Of a DNA stretch of 64,000 bases, positions 9,582 through 18,178 are shown piece by piece (the stretch's first letter is position 1; every line of letters begins with the position of its first letter). The stretch comes from Paenibacillus sp. J31TS4 (GTDB lineage: Bacteria; Bacillota; Bacilli; Paenibacillales; NBRC-103111), in assembly GCF_018403265.1 (NCBI RefSeq), contig NZ_BOSI01000001.1, forward strand, positions 434,001 through 498,000, in the 5' to 3' direction. The position numbers and the translations under genes were made by a program. The notes under the pieces were generated by a model. It was not told where the DNA came from, searched no databases, and saw only the letters and a program-made list of their open reading frames with translations.

Positions 9582-10826
9582 TCAGAACAGGGAAGGATCG
9601 ACCGTTTCCAGTGAGTATTTGCCTGCCGGCGCCTGCTCGCGATGCGTCCACTTCCCGTTCGTGAAGTCGGGGAACGCCACCGGCTGGCTGCCCTGGGCGA
9701 TCGACTGCTCGGACAGCGCGGTCACCGCCATCCAGACGGCAGTGTCATAGACGTCGATCGGCGGAGTCGTCTGCGCCGCCACGCTCTCTACGAAGGCGCG
9801 GAGCACGAGATAATCCATGCCGCCGTGTCCGCCGCGCACGCCGAGCCGGATATATTCCTCCCAGAGCGGATGCTCGTGCTTGGTGAGGTAGCCGTCGAAC
9901 GATTCCCATTGATGCTCCGGGCTTTGGCCCATCAGGTGGATGGACTTGTTGTCCTCCAGCCAGATGCCTTTGGTCCCCTGTACGCGCCCGTTTCTCGAAT
10001 AAGGCCTCGGGAGAGTCGTATCATGGACGAGGAGGACGGTTTCGCCTTTGGACGTCTTGAGCATCGTCGTCACGATATCGCCCTGGGCAAACTCCTTGTC
10101 CGCCAGCGGGTGGCTCGCATCCAGGTTGGCGGCAATCCATTCCTTCAGTCCCCGCGCTTTGGAGGACATCGAGGTGAGTGCGACGAACCGGTTGCCCCGG
10201 TTGATGTTCAAATATTTGGCGATCGGCCCGATGCCGTGAGTCGGATAGATCTCACCGTCCCGATGCAGATAATGGTGTACCCGGTAGTGGCGTTTGTCGA
10301 GCCCCATCGCCACCTCCTCGCGCAGATCGTGCTCGTAGCCGCCCTGGCAGTGGATGAGCTCTCCGAACAGACCTTGCCGGATCATATGTAAAAGGGCCAT
10401 TTCCTCGCGGCCGTAACAGCAGTTCTCAAGCATCATGCACGGCATGCCGGTCTCCTCCGACGTCCGCACCAGCTCCCAGCATTCTTCGACAGAGGCAGCA
10501 CCGCCCGCTTCGACGGCGGTATAGATGCCGGCCTTCATAGACGCCAGCGCGATCTCCGAGTGGCTGCTCCACGAGGAGGCGATCACGACGCCGTCCAGCT
10601 GCTCGCGCGCCAGCAGCTCCTTATAATCCGCATAAACCGCAGGCTTGCGCCCCACTGACGCCTCCACTTGATCGGAGCCCAGCTGACGCCGATCTTCATA
10701 CAGATCGCAGACCGCCGCGATCTGAACGTCCTCCATCTCGAGCAAATTGCCCAGCAGGCTGCGGCCTCTTCCGCCAAGACCAATGACCGCGAGCCGAACT
10801 TGTTGTTGCTGTTCCGCTTTGTTCAT
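9582..10826 (-). CDS. Gfo/Idh/MocA oxidoreductase of GH109 (alpha-N-acetylgalactosaminidase-like) type
   Basis: A 414-residue protein with the Rossmann motif VIGLGGRGR (about residue 14). The central region LENCCYGREEMALLHMIRQG and the block YPTHGIGPIAKYLNINRGNR (about 220) match the layout of glycoside hydrolase family 109, which uses a bound NAD+ to cleave alpha-N-acetylgalactosamine by an oxidation/elimination route. No signal peptide is seen, so it would act in the cytosol. The ATG has GGAGGG six bases upstream. It appears monocistronic. A plain dehydrogenase activity cannot be excluded without assay. Confidence 0.78.
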   Translation of the reverse strand: MNKAEQQQQVRLAVIGLGGRGRSLLGNLLEMEDVQIAAVCDLYEDRRQLGSDQVEASVGRKPAVYADYKELLAREQLDGVVIASSWSSHSEIALASMKAGIYTAVEAGGAASVEECWELVRTSEETGMPCMMLENCCYGREEMALLHMIRQGLFGELIHCQGGYEHDLREEVAMGLDKRHYRVHHYLHRDGEIYPTHGIGPIAKYLNINRGNRFVALTSMSSKARGLKEWIAANLDASHPLADKEFAQGDIVTTMLKTSKGETVLLVHDTTLPRPYSRNGRVQGTKGIWLEDNKSIHLMGQSPEHQWESFDGYLTKHEHPLWEEYIRLGVRGGHGGMDYLVLRAFVESVAAQTTPPIDVYDTAVWMAVTALSEQSIAQGSQPVAFPDFTNGKWTHREQAPAGKYSLETVDPSLF

Positions 10827-10937
10827 CCGGTTCCCTCCTAGAGATTGGTTCGTACTCCCCCATCCTAAAACAACCAGGAGCAAACGTAAAGCCTGGCCAT
10901 TCCGCGTCCCGGTCTCACATGAGAGGGTAGCAAGCCC

Positions 10938-10971
10938 AAAAAAACAGCCTTTCGTCATGGACGAAAGGCTG
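10938..10971 (-). terminator. Intrinsic terminator after the helicase/DUF6509-type unit
   Basis: A 12-bp perfect stem (CAGCCTTTCGTC / GACGAAAGGCTG) with a three-base loop is followed on the minus strand by seven T residues. Confidence 0.9.
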
Positions 10972-11054
10972 CTGCCGGGAACAGTCGGGGCGAACCCTTT
11001 TGCGGATGATCATGTAGGCGGCCGGTCTCGGCAGCTGCGACCTTGCCGGACGGA

Positions 11055-11354
11055 TCAGGATTGTTCAGCATCCGCCAGATGCTCCCGGCAGAACGTTTCG
11101 ATCTCGGCCAGCTCTTCGTCCTCGAGGTCGAAGGCAAGGTAGCGCTCCGTGCTTTGTTCCAGCAGCTCGTACTTGACGATCCGGGAGCGGTCTTCCTCCA
11201 CTGCGTAAACAACGCGGGCGAGCAGCCCGTTCTCCGTATAGAGCTCGTCGTCCTCCGGCACGTCGAGCTCTATACGGAATTCGTAGCGGCTTCCGGTCAG
11301 AATGCCGAACGGATCGCGGATCCGTTCGACTGTAAAAGCGGTAATGGTCAGCAT
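11055..11354 (-). CDS. Small acidic protein, DUF6509-like
   Basis: A 99-residue acidic protein starting MLTITAFTVERI and containing DPFGILTGSRYEF, with an acidic C terminus. The pattern fits a conserved uncharacterised Bacillales family that I recall as DUF6509; that name is from memory. No catalytic motif or membrane segment is visible. Its ATG overlaps the helicase stop (ATGCTGA, 7 bp), so translation is probably coupled, and a strong terminator follows. The conserved coupling to a helicase gene could be checked in relatives. Function unknown. Confidence 0.72.
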   Translation of the reverse strand: MLTITAFTVERIRDPFGILTGSRYEFRIELDVPEDDELYTENGLLARVVYAVEEDRSRIVKYELLEQSTERYLAFDLEDEELAEIETFCREHLADAEQS

Positions 11355-13285
11355 ACAGGTTCCTCCTCGATCGGGACGGGCAGCAGGGCGAGTACGCGCT
11401 CGCGGACCCGGCTGTCCGCCAATTGTTCTCCTAAGATAACGGCCGTTCCCCGGTCCTCGCGCGACCGGATGAGCCGGCCGATGCCCTGCCGCAGCCTCAG
11501 CAGCATATACGGCAGGTCGACGTCCCGGAACGGATCCTGCGCGTCGCGGCGCATGGCAGCGAACACCGGATCGTTCGGCGGGAACGGCAGCGACCAGACG
11601 ATGACGTTCGATAGCGACGGCCCCGGGATATCCAATCCTTCCCACAGCGTGACGGCGCAGAGGCAGCTCGTCTCGTCGTTCTGGAAGGCGGCGATCAGAT
11701 GGCTGATCTCGGCGTCTCCCTCAAACAGGAACCGGTATGCCGCAGCTTCCGGGCGTGCGGATACCATTCCCCGGAACGACTCGAGCTCCCCGGGAGACGG
11801 AAAGAGCAGCAGCGCTCTCCCTCCCGACTGGCGCAGGGAAGCAAGCGCCTGCTCGAGCTTGGCGTCCGGTTCTTTTTCGGGGAACAGGCGGATCGTCATC
11901 TGCTCCTCGTAAGCATAAGGCGACGGTACGGAGAAGGACAGATACCGGTCCACTCCCAAAGCCTGCGCGAGATAAGCGAACGAAAGGTCCACCGAAAGCG
12001 TGGCGGAGGAGAAGACGATCGGCATCGGTTTAGCAAACACCTGCTCCCGCAGCACTTCCTTGACGAGTCTCGGCATGATGACGAGCGTCAGGCCGTCCGG
12101 CTCCTCCGTCACCCACGCGATCACTCGTCCCGGCTGCTCGAACAGACGAAGCGCGCGGCCGATCATCTCCAGATGCTCTTCCACAATGCGAAGCTGATAG
12201 CCTTCCAGCGAGAATAACCCGCTCTCGTAGACCAGCTCTTCCTCCAGCTTGTCCAGAATGGCACGGAACCGAGCAAGCTCCCCGAGCAGTTCCTCCGTCA
12301 ATGCGAATTCCCGCCGCTCCGATCCCTCCACGCTGCGGCTGATCCGCTTCAGCAGGTGGAAGACTGTTTCGCTTTGGCTGATCGCCCCTTCAATCGTATA
12401 AGCCAGCGATTCTCGGATTTCGCCCTGCAGAAGACGGGTGACGATCGACTCGAAGAGCGTGTGCTTCCACTTGTACGTCAACGCATTCTGCGCCGCCGTC
12501 TCCAGCAGATGGCCTTCGTCGAAGACGACCGAGCTATGCTCGGGCAGATAAGGAAGCTGGCCCTCCCGTTTCCTCGCCTCATAGGTCCATACATGTTCCA
12601 TATAAAAGTCGTGGGAGCAGATAATGAGATCCGCCGCCCGGCGGTAATGCTCCCGGGACAGCGTCTGTCCGCACCGGTGACGCTGCGGGCAGACGAGGCA
12701 GTCCTGGAACGGATCCCAGCCGATTCGCTCCCACTGTCGGTCCGTCAGCTCGGGATAGTCTTTGCGATTGCCGTACGGATAGAACGACTGAAGCGTCTCA
12801 GGCTGCCGCACGAATGGGGGGAGTCCCTCCTCGACGAGCCGGTATAACCCGCCTCCCTCCTCGCCCCCGGCCGCCTGCTCCAGCTTGTTCAGGCACAAAT
12901 ATTGATCCGGCGATTTGCCGAGCCGGGCGTCGATCGTCAGATCCAGGTGGCGGGCGAGTTTGGCTATATCGCCTTCCGGCTTGACCAGCTGCTCAATGAG
13001 CGACTCGTCCGCACAGGCGATAATTGCCGGCTTGCGGGTATACCGGGCGTACGCGACGGCGTACAGCAGATAGACGAGCGTTTTGCCGGTGCCGACGCCG
13101 GCTTCCGCGAAGATGGTCGTCTTCTCGGCGTAGGCCCGTTCGAGCTGAAAGGCCATGTAGATTTGCTCATCCCGGATTTCAAAGCCCGCCTCAGGCAGAA
13201 TGTCATAGAAGACGTCGGCAATCCAGTCGCTGGCCTGCTGAAGAAAAGGCCGGGAAGGGTCGAACGCAAACGGGTAAGTAGACAA
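11348..13285 (-). CDS. ATP-dependent DNA helicase, DinG/YoaA-type (XPD-like)
   Basis: A 645-residue superfamily 2 helicase. Walker A is AEAGVGTGKTLVYL (about residue 60); the Walker B/DEAH equivalent is VVFDEGHLLE (about 250); motif VI is RQGIGRLIRSREDRG near the C terminus. Four cysteines between motifs I and II (YLCLNK, then CLVCPQRHRC) match the 4Fe-4S site of the XPD/DinG group. Such enzymes unwind 5'-tailed or forked DNA in repair. No exonuclease domain precedes the helicase. The start is TTG with GGAGG ten bases upstream. It is coupled to the small protein gene downstream. Confidence 0.9.
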   Translation of the reverse strand: MSTYPFAFDPSRPFLQQASDWIADVFYDILPEAGFEIRDEQIYMAFQLERAYAEKTTIFAEAGVGTGKTLVYLLYAVAYARYTRKPAIIACADESLIEQLVKPEGDIAKLARHLDLTIDARLGKSPDQYLCLNKLEQAAGGEEGGGLYRLVEEGLPPFVRQPETLQSFYPYGNRKDYPELTDRQWERIGWDPFQDCLVCPQRHRCGQTLSREHYRRAADLIICSHDFYMEHVWTYEARKREGQLPYLPEHSSVVFDEGHLLETAAQNALTYKWKHTLFESIVTRLLQGEIRESLAYTIEGAISQSETVFHLLKRISRSVEGSERREFALTEELLGELARFRAILDKLEEELVYESGLFSLEGYQLRIVEEHLEMIGRALRLFEQPGRVIAWVTEEPDGLTLVIMPRLVKEVLREQVFAKPMPIVFSSATLSVDLSFAYLAQALGVDRYLSFSVPSPYAYEEQMTIRLFPEKEPDAKLEQALASLRQSGGRALLLFPSPGELESFRGMVSARPEAAAYRFLFEGDAEISHLIAAFQNDETSCLCAVTLWEGLDIPGPSLSNVIVWSLPFPPNDPVFAAMRRDAQDPFRDVDLPYMLLRLRQGIGRLIRSREDRGTAVILGEQLADSRVRERVLALLPVPIEEEPVC

Positions 13286-13342
13286 ACGAGTAAAGCCTCC
13301 ATCCTATGAAATGCGAACTAAAATTTGCTTGTTAATCAGGAT

Positions 13343-13376
13343 TCCCCAAAAAACGGAAGCGAGCCATTCGGCTCGC
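13343..13376 (-). terminator. Intrinsic terminator after the kinase-like gene
   Basis: A 7-bp GC stem (GCGAGCC / GGCTCGC) with loop ATTC is followed on the minus strand by TTCCGTTTTTTGGGG. Confidence 0.8.
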
Positions 13377-13451
13377 GCACATGGGTAAATGGAAAATGAT
13401 TAGTGCTGCGTCTTCTCGGCGTCAAAGGCGTTCCCCTGGCGTGGAAACCCT

Positions 13452-14312
13452 TCAGCTCGAGGCATCGTCCCAGGCTTCACGGAAGGAGCGGACCGACGGA
13501 TATCGGTCTTCCCGAGCGGGCTGCACTCCTCGGCTGGAGACGGCGTACAATGCCTCCCCCGCCTCCCAACGCTCGGGCGAACGGTCTCTCCCGCCTCCGA
13601 GCAGCCAGAACGCCATCGCCGCCAGATTGTAGACGTTGGTCACCCCGTCGATCGGGGCACCCAGCTCGAATTCTTCAGGGGACATGAAGCGCGAGGACCC
13701 CCACATCCGGCCCATTGGATTACGAAAGGGCGATCGCCGGTAAAGATCGATATCGCAGACCGTCAGCTTGTGCGCGCCGAAGTCGTACAGCAGGCTGCCG
13801 TCATAAAAATCGACCGCAGTATATCCTCTATCCTCCACCGACTCGTGAAAGGCGAGAATCTGCTCCATCGCTTTGCGCCTCCGTCCGATCGGAAGCTGCC
13901 GGAATCGAAGATAGGGGGAGGCTGGCTCCGTCCCCAACGGATAGGTGGCCTGATGATGTAGAGTCTCCCCGTCCTCCCACTCGAAGAGGAGGGCGTATCC
14001 CTCGCCAGCCTCACCGTGGGCTAGAAGCCGGACAAGAGCGGGATGGGCGAGCCGTTCGTAGACGGCGGCAGCCTCCCGGAGTCTGGCAACCGCTTCTTCC
14101 GGAGTGCCTTCGTACCGAATGGGCCGCGCGCCTGCATATTTGACGAATTGCTTGCGCCCGCCGCTCTCTATCCCGAAGGATAGATTGCCGGAATCCTGCT
14201 GGTCAAAGACGCGGAAAACGGTCCCCTTCTCCCGAAGCCAGTCGAGAGGATGGGATTCGCGCAAAGCAAAGGAAACGTGGTCCAACGTCTGGGTAACAGG
14301 TTGGTAGCTCAT
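13452..14312 (-). CDS. Atypical serine/threonine protein kinase-like protein
   Basis: A 286-residue protein with a protein-kinase fold signature. A lysine in QFVKYAGARP fits the ATP-anchoring position. The catalytic loop is altered: AVDFYDGSLLYD replaces HRDLKPxN, keeping the Asp but losing the His, Lys and Asn, and the metal-binding DFG is DID in VCDIDLY. SSRFMSPEEFELG resembles the activation/P+1 segment. Whether it is active is uncertain; it could be a pseudokinase or act on a small molecule. Its ATG follows GGAGGCAGA. It lies between the helicase and acetyltransferase genes with its own terminator. No transmembrane segment. Confidence 0.75.
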   Translation of the reverse strand: MSYQPVTQTLDHVSFALRESHPLDWLREKGTVFRVFDQQDSGNLSFGIESGGRKQFVKYAGARPIRYEGTPEEAVARLREAAAVYERLAHPALVRLLAHGEAGEGYALLFEWEDGETLHHQATYPLGTEPASPYLRFRQLPIGRRRKAMEQILAFHESVEDRGYTAVDFYDGSLLYDFGAHKLTVCDIDLYRRSPFRNPMGRMWGSSRFMSPEEFELGAPIDGVTNVYNLAAMAFWLLGGGRDRSPERWEAGEALYAVSSRGVQPAREDRYPSVRSFREAWDDASS

Positions 14313-14569
14313 TCTGCCTCCTGCCTTAGGGAACTAGGATTTACATGTTCCAAACTTAGGTATGCAGAATTATAACGTATCGGTCTAGAAATGTCTCTAT
14401 CTTCAATAGCATAACGCCTAGAACGACCCTTATTCCGGGTATGTATGGACAGCTCCGAGCTTTTTTATCATATCCCGCCTTTCTATAAAAAAGAAGATCG
14501 GTTTGAACAACATTGCTAGAATGTCAGGAAACTCCTCCTTCGCAAACAATCTACCGGCAATCTAAGGAA

Positions 14570-15490
14570 TCAAGAAACGCGTTCCCTGATCATTAAAAAC
14601 TGGGTATATACCGTTTCAAAGCCAGCGGCCTCCAGCCATTCGAACGCCGTCGGGTCGGCAGTGGACAAATTTTCGGTCTGCCTAATCCAATCACAATCCG
14701 GCGGGCCGAACACCGTCTCCAATACAGCGGCTATCAAGTGCTTCCGGTCTTCACGCCTCGGGTCCGCTTCGCATTGAAACAACGTGATCGAAGCAGGTTT
14801 TCCGCTGTCGTCGTATTTTTTTCGAGCTAATGCGTAGGCGGCGATGCAATCTTCCCGGTCGTATAGGACATATCCATCATCGCCGGCCATATTGTGCCAT
14901 TGGCACGTCCATGCAGCCTCCTGGCGGTAAAAGGGCAGCTTTGCGATCCGCCATGGCTCCGCCGGTACGATTCGATAGCCGCGAGCCTCTCTTTCGCCTG
15001 GTCCGGAATAGGTTTGCGGCGATAACGCCCCCTCCCGTTTCATCCCAATAATCCGGTCCGCAATCCGAAACCCGGCGCTTTCGTATACGGCGACAGCGTT
15101 TCTGTTTTTTTGAACGACCTCGAGCAGGGAGGTACATGCCCCCTCCTCCTCCATCACCCTGACCGCTTCACGCATCAAACGTTTGGCGATCCCCCGGCTC
15201 CGAAACACGGGACTTACCCCGGTGCCGCCGTTCCAAGCTATCTTTACGCCGTCAATCGACTTGAATGCGATAAGAACGAACCCTGCAGGTACTCCGTCCT
15301 CTACCGCTACGACGGACAGATCGGGCCGTATCGAATCTCTTGCCAGTTTGCCGATATAACGTTCGATCGTCATCGTCATGTCCGAGTAGTATCCCGAGAA
15401 GCCCGCATTCCATAGGTCCACCGCCTGCCGGAATGTGAAATGCTCCAATCGGACAATCTTTATGGAATCTTGCGCTGTGAACGATTCCAT
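14570..15490 (-). CDS. GNAT family N-acetyltransferase
   Basis: A 306-residue acetyltransferase. The acetyl-CoA pyrophosphate motif is in FRSRGIAKRLMREAV (about residue 102), followed by NRNAVAVYESAGF. The C-terminal half (about 165-306) looks like a second, degenerate GNAT domain, so the protein may be a double-GNAT. The chosen ATG lies eight bases from GGAGGGG; a GTG 18 bases upstream would place the ribosome binding site inside the gene. It follows the ceramidase-like gene by 58 bp on the same strand, so it is likely in the same transcript. Acceptor unknown. Confidence 0.83.
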   Translation of the reverse strand: MESFTAQDSIKIVRLEHFTFRQAVDLWNAGFSGYYSDMTMTIERYIGKLARDSIRPDLSVVAVEDGVPAGFVLIAFKSIDGVKIAWNGGTGVSPVFRSRGIAKRLMREAVRVMEEEGACTSLLEVVQKNRNAVAVYESAGFRIADRIIGMKREGALSPQTYSGPGEREARGYRIVPAEPWRIAKLPFYRQEAAWTCQWHNMAGDDGYVLYDREDCIAAYALARKKYDDSGKPASITLFQCEADPRREDRKHLIAAVLETVFGPPDCDWIRQTENLSTADPTAFEWLEAAGFETVYTQFLMIRERVS

Positions 15491-15548
15491 CCTCCATTCC
15501 CCTCCCACAGTCTGTTCTTTCCTCCGGTTGTATACGGCAACTTCTTCC

Positions 15549-16835
15549 TTACCGACCGTTTAACATCTGGAGCGCTTGGCGGACCATAAGCTCGCCTGCA
15601 TCTTCCGCAAGCTTACTGTTGTTGGTAATGGTAGGCTCGTAGCCTCCCTGTACGAAAGCTTCGCGTGTACAAACATAACCGTTCCCCCCATTGCACAGGG
15701 AGTTGAAGAAAACGGTTCTGTAAGGGGCCTTCGCCTTGAGCTCCAAGCCGAATCCAACAAACATCTCCGCAGGGAAGCCGACCACCGCCGCGTTTCCAAG
15801 CTTGATAGCCTGCACTTCCACTTCTCTATGCGTTTCCCCGCTTTCCTGGATCTTGATCAATTGTTTGGCAAAGGCTTTTTCCATAACGCCGATGGATTCA
15901 TCCAGCAAATCCTTTTGAGCTTTCTCCACTTGTTTCTCGGCGGGTTTCCGGCATTCGATCCGCAGCAGAGCCGAGTCTACCTCAATCGCCAAATCATCCG
16001 AGGGAACTGCTTTTTCTCTGGCCCGCAGCGCTTCGAAAGCCAAAATTCTCCCCATCCTTTTATAATGACCGGACTCCTCATGCGTCCGGTCTCGGACATC
16101 GATGTGATTGATATTCCCGCAAGCGCCGAGCATAAACAGACTGATGACATGGCTGCCCAGCACCTTCTTGACCGTTTTGCTGAGCTCGCCGGGGTAATCT
16201 GCGCTGTATTCCGTTCCGCTCACGCAATCGGTATGACAAGCGAAATTCGTCACGATGCCGATCGGTTCACCGTCAAGTCCGTCGATTCTCATGACCGAAA
16301 CTTCCGGATCGATCGGTCCGGCCGGCTTCTCAATCGCAGGGTTCCCGGTGCCCGGATTCGTCTTGACGCTCCCGTCCTTCATGAAAAATCTCCGATTAAA
16401 GGATATGCCCTCCTCGGTTCCCGTTCCGAATCCGATTCTCGCTTTTTTGCGGTTCTTATAAGCCAACACGGCAGCATCGGCCGCCTTCTCCACGAGAGAA
16501 GACATATACTCTTGGTTGATGCTGCTGTTGAAGCCGGGTCTGACCGGCGGGCCGGTATGGGTGTGAGTGGCGGAGACCATGATGGAGGTTTGCGGGATGC
16601 CGGTGAAAGCATGGACTCTTTCGCGTATTTTCACCACCTCGCTATTGGCAAGGCCGAGACAATCAATCACAATAAAGACAACGATGTCGTTGCTTTCGAT
16701 CACGAGGGCTTTCGCGAACAAATCGTCCTTAACCCCTGAAGACTTTCGATCTTCAAAATAACCCGGGATCGAGTTGCCAAGAGGAGGCGTAATCGTTACT
16801 TCGCTCATTCCACATTTCAGCATCGTTTCATTCAC
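15549..16835 (-). CDS. Neutral/alkaline ceramidase-like hydrolase
   Basis: A 428-residue protein resembling the N-terminal domain of neutral/alkaline non-lysosomal ceramidases. Likely zinc-ligand motifs are visible: VSATHTHTGP (about residue 89), NFACHTDC (about 197) and GACGNINH (about 237). The C-terminal immunoglobulin-like domain of true ceramidases is absent and no signal peptide is seen, so a cytosolic amidase on another substrate is likely. The ATG has AAAGGA upstream. It overlaps the stop of the decayed M20-type remnant by 4 bp (ATGA), so the pair was once an operon of two hydrolases. Confidence 0.75.
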   Translation of the reverse strand: MNETMLKCGMSEVTITPPLGNSIPGYFEDRKSSGVKDDLFAKALVIESNDIVVFIVIDCLGLANSEVVKIRERVHAFTGIPQTSIMVSATHTHTGPPVRPGFNSSINQEYMSSLVEKAADAAVLAYKNRKKARIGFGTGTEEGISFNRRFFMKDGSVKTNPGTGNPAIEKPAGPIDPEVSVMRIDGLDGEPIGIVTNFACHTDCVSGTEYSADYPGELSKTVKKVLGSHVISLFMLGACGNINHIDVRDRTHEESGHYKRMGRILAFEALRAREKAVPSDDLAIEVDSALLRIECRKPAEKQVEKAQKDLLDESIGVMEKAFAKQLIKIQESGETHREVEVQAIKLGNAAVVGFPAEMFVGFGLELKAKAPYRTVFFNSLCNGGNGYVCTREAFVQGGYEPTITNNSKLAEDAGELMVRQALQMLNGR

Positions 16836-17272
16836 CGATCCTTTCGGAGGCGATGGCCATGCTCACCGCCAACAGTTTTTTTCGAGGCAGAAAAGATTCC
16901 ACCATGTATTCCTCTACGCTATGATACTTGCCTCCGGCCGGCACCATTCCGCAAATCGTGGGAATCCCCCTAGCTGACGGAAATCTGGATTTTTACCTGT
17001 CAGCGCTTCCATATACAGCCTCCCTAAAGGATGAGAGGGAGTAGAAGCGCTATCCACTCCTACATGATCAAAAATAATGTCACATTCGCCTCTCTTATCC
17101 CTCCATTCCTCAAGTCCATGTGCGGGACCACAGGAACGCCTGAACAATCCACCATCCATTTGCTCGCATAATACCCGCTTCGGTCTCTCGCTGCCAAGTA
17201 GCTTTCCGCCATCACCTGCTGATAAGCGGCATTACATTCTTTGCCATTTAGTTCCCCTATCCTGCCTTGCAA
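16832..17272 (-). pseudogene. Remnant of an M20-type metallopeptidase (C-terminal part, frameshifted)
   Basis: No intact gene runs through this stretch, but three pieces in two frames join into a sensible C terminus. The first reads GVPVVPHMDLRNGG, then a stop. The second, in another frame, reads TPSHPLGRLYMEALTGKNP. The third, back in the first frame, reads ARGIPTICGMVPAGGKYHS, then VEEYMVESF, and ends in TGA. The last piece matches the metal-binding C-terminal block of M20/ArgE/DapE-type peptidases (GIPT, Gly-Gly, His-Ser-x-x-Glu-Tyr). At least two frameshifts and loss of the N-terminal two thirds are implied. The final frame runs into the ceramidase-like start with an ATGA overlap. Confidence 0.6.
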
Positions 17273-17300
17273 AAAAAAAGAAAGCCAAAGGCTCCCTTTT
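17262..17300 (-). terminator. Intrinsic terminator after the 17.3-18.0 kb gene
   Basis: On the minus strand a 10-bp stem with two G-T pairs (AAAGGGAGCC / GGCTTTCTTT, three-base loop) is followed by a run of T residues. Confidence 0.75.
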
Positions 17301-17311
17301 TAATGACTTTT

Positions 17312-18019
17312 CTATTCTCCATATTCGGCTTTCTCTACCTTGCCCGCGTTGTTGATCTTGAAGCGAACCTCCTTGTCGAACTTGCGTTCGACGAGCTTGC
17401 CCTCCAGTTGAATCCGGTCTCCCTCGGCCAGCTCCGCCTTCTTCAGCGTGGCGCTGTAGCTGGACCAAGCGGTCAGCTGGAGGTCGGGCTCCGCCTCCCA
17501 GCTAAGGTCTCGGAAGATGATGACCTCCTGTTCGCCTTCGGTGAATGGGTCGTACTTCTTGTCGAACCGGTCGACCACCGCGTTCAGCTTGATCTTGCCT
17601 TCGGGAAGCGCGACCGGCTTCGGCGCCGCCTTGGCCGGAGCCGTCTTCTTGACCGGAGCCTGGGATTCCGCCGTTTCCGGCTGCGCCGCCGGTACTGGAG
17701 CCGGGGCCGAATCGGGCTCGTCCGTACGGCCTTCCTCCTCGGACGTGCCGCTTGTCGTCGGATAGACGAATTTGGACGCCTGCATCTCCTTCAGAAACGC
17801 CGGATGGATGGCATGGTAACGGCCGCTCGCCAGCTCGATAACGACGAAAACCGAATCGAGGTAGCCGATCAGTCGAGCCGTTTCTTCCCCTTCCGGCCCC
17901 TTATACGCGAATTCCTTCTTCAGCGTCTTGGCCTTGTCCGAGAGGAGTCCCCAGCCCACCGTCCGGTTCCGGTAATCTTCCTCGTCCACAAATGGAATAT
18001 AGCTTGCCGGTGCTACCAT
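17312..18019 (-). CDS. Conserved hypothetical protein with Pro/Ala-rich linker
   Basis: A 235-residue soluble protein of unknown function. The N-terminal part (about 1-85) is mixed alpha/beta. A disordered linker rich in Ala, Pro, Glu and Thr (about 90-135) follows. The C-terminal domain (about 138-235) contains VDRFDKKYDPFTEGE and WSSYSATLKKAEL and looks like a compact beta-rich, OB-like fold; that is my inference. There is no signal peptide or catalytic motif. The ATG is preceded by AAAGGGGCG. It has its own terminator and lies downstream of the metal ATPase gene. Confidence 0.7.
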   Translation of the reverse strand: MVAPASYIPFVDEEDYRNRTVGWGLLSDKAKTLKKEFAYKGPEGEETARLIGYLDSVFVVIELASGRYHAIHPAFLKEMQASKFVYPTTSGTSEEEGRTDEPDSAPAPVPAAQPETAESQAPVKKTAPAKAAPKPVALPEGKIKLNAVVDRFDKKYDPFTEGEQEVIIFRDLSWEAEPDLQLTAWSSYSATLKKAELAEGDRIQLEGKLVERKFDKEVRFKINNAGKVEKAEYGE

Positions 18020-18079
18020 CCGTTACGCCCCTTTTGGTTATCCGTTTTTTCTTATTGTAGCACAGAGCCGGGCCGAACA

Positions 18080-18104
18080 GGAAAAACAGACTCCCGAAGG
18101 AGCC
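18080..18104 (-). terminator. Intrinsic terminator of the P-type ATPase gene
   Basis: A 6-bp stem with loop TTCG (CTCC / GGAG core) is followed on the minus strand by TGTTTTTTCC, 75 bp past the ATPase stop. Confidence 0.75.
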
Positions 18105-18178
18105 TGCCTGGTTAATACGCCGCATCCGTAAAACGGCAGGCACCTCAGGCCCGGCCGTTCCGGATACCGATTGTCCGG

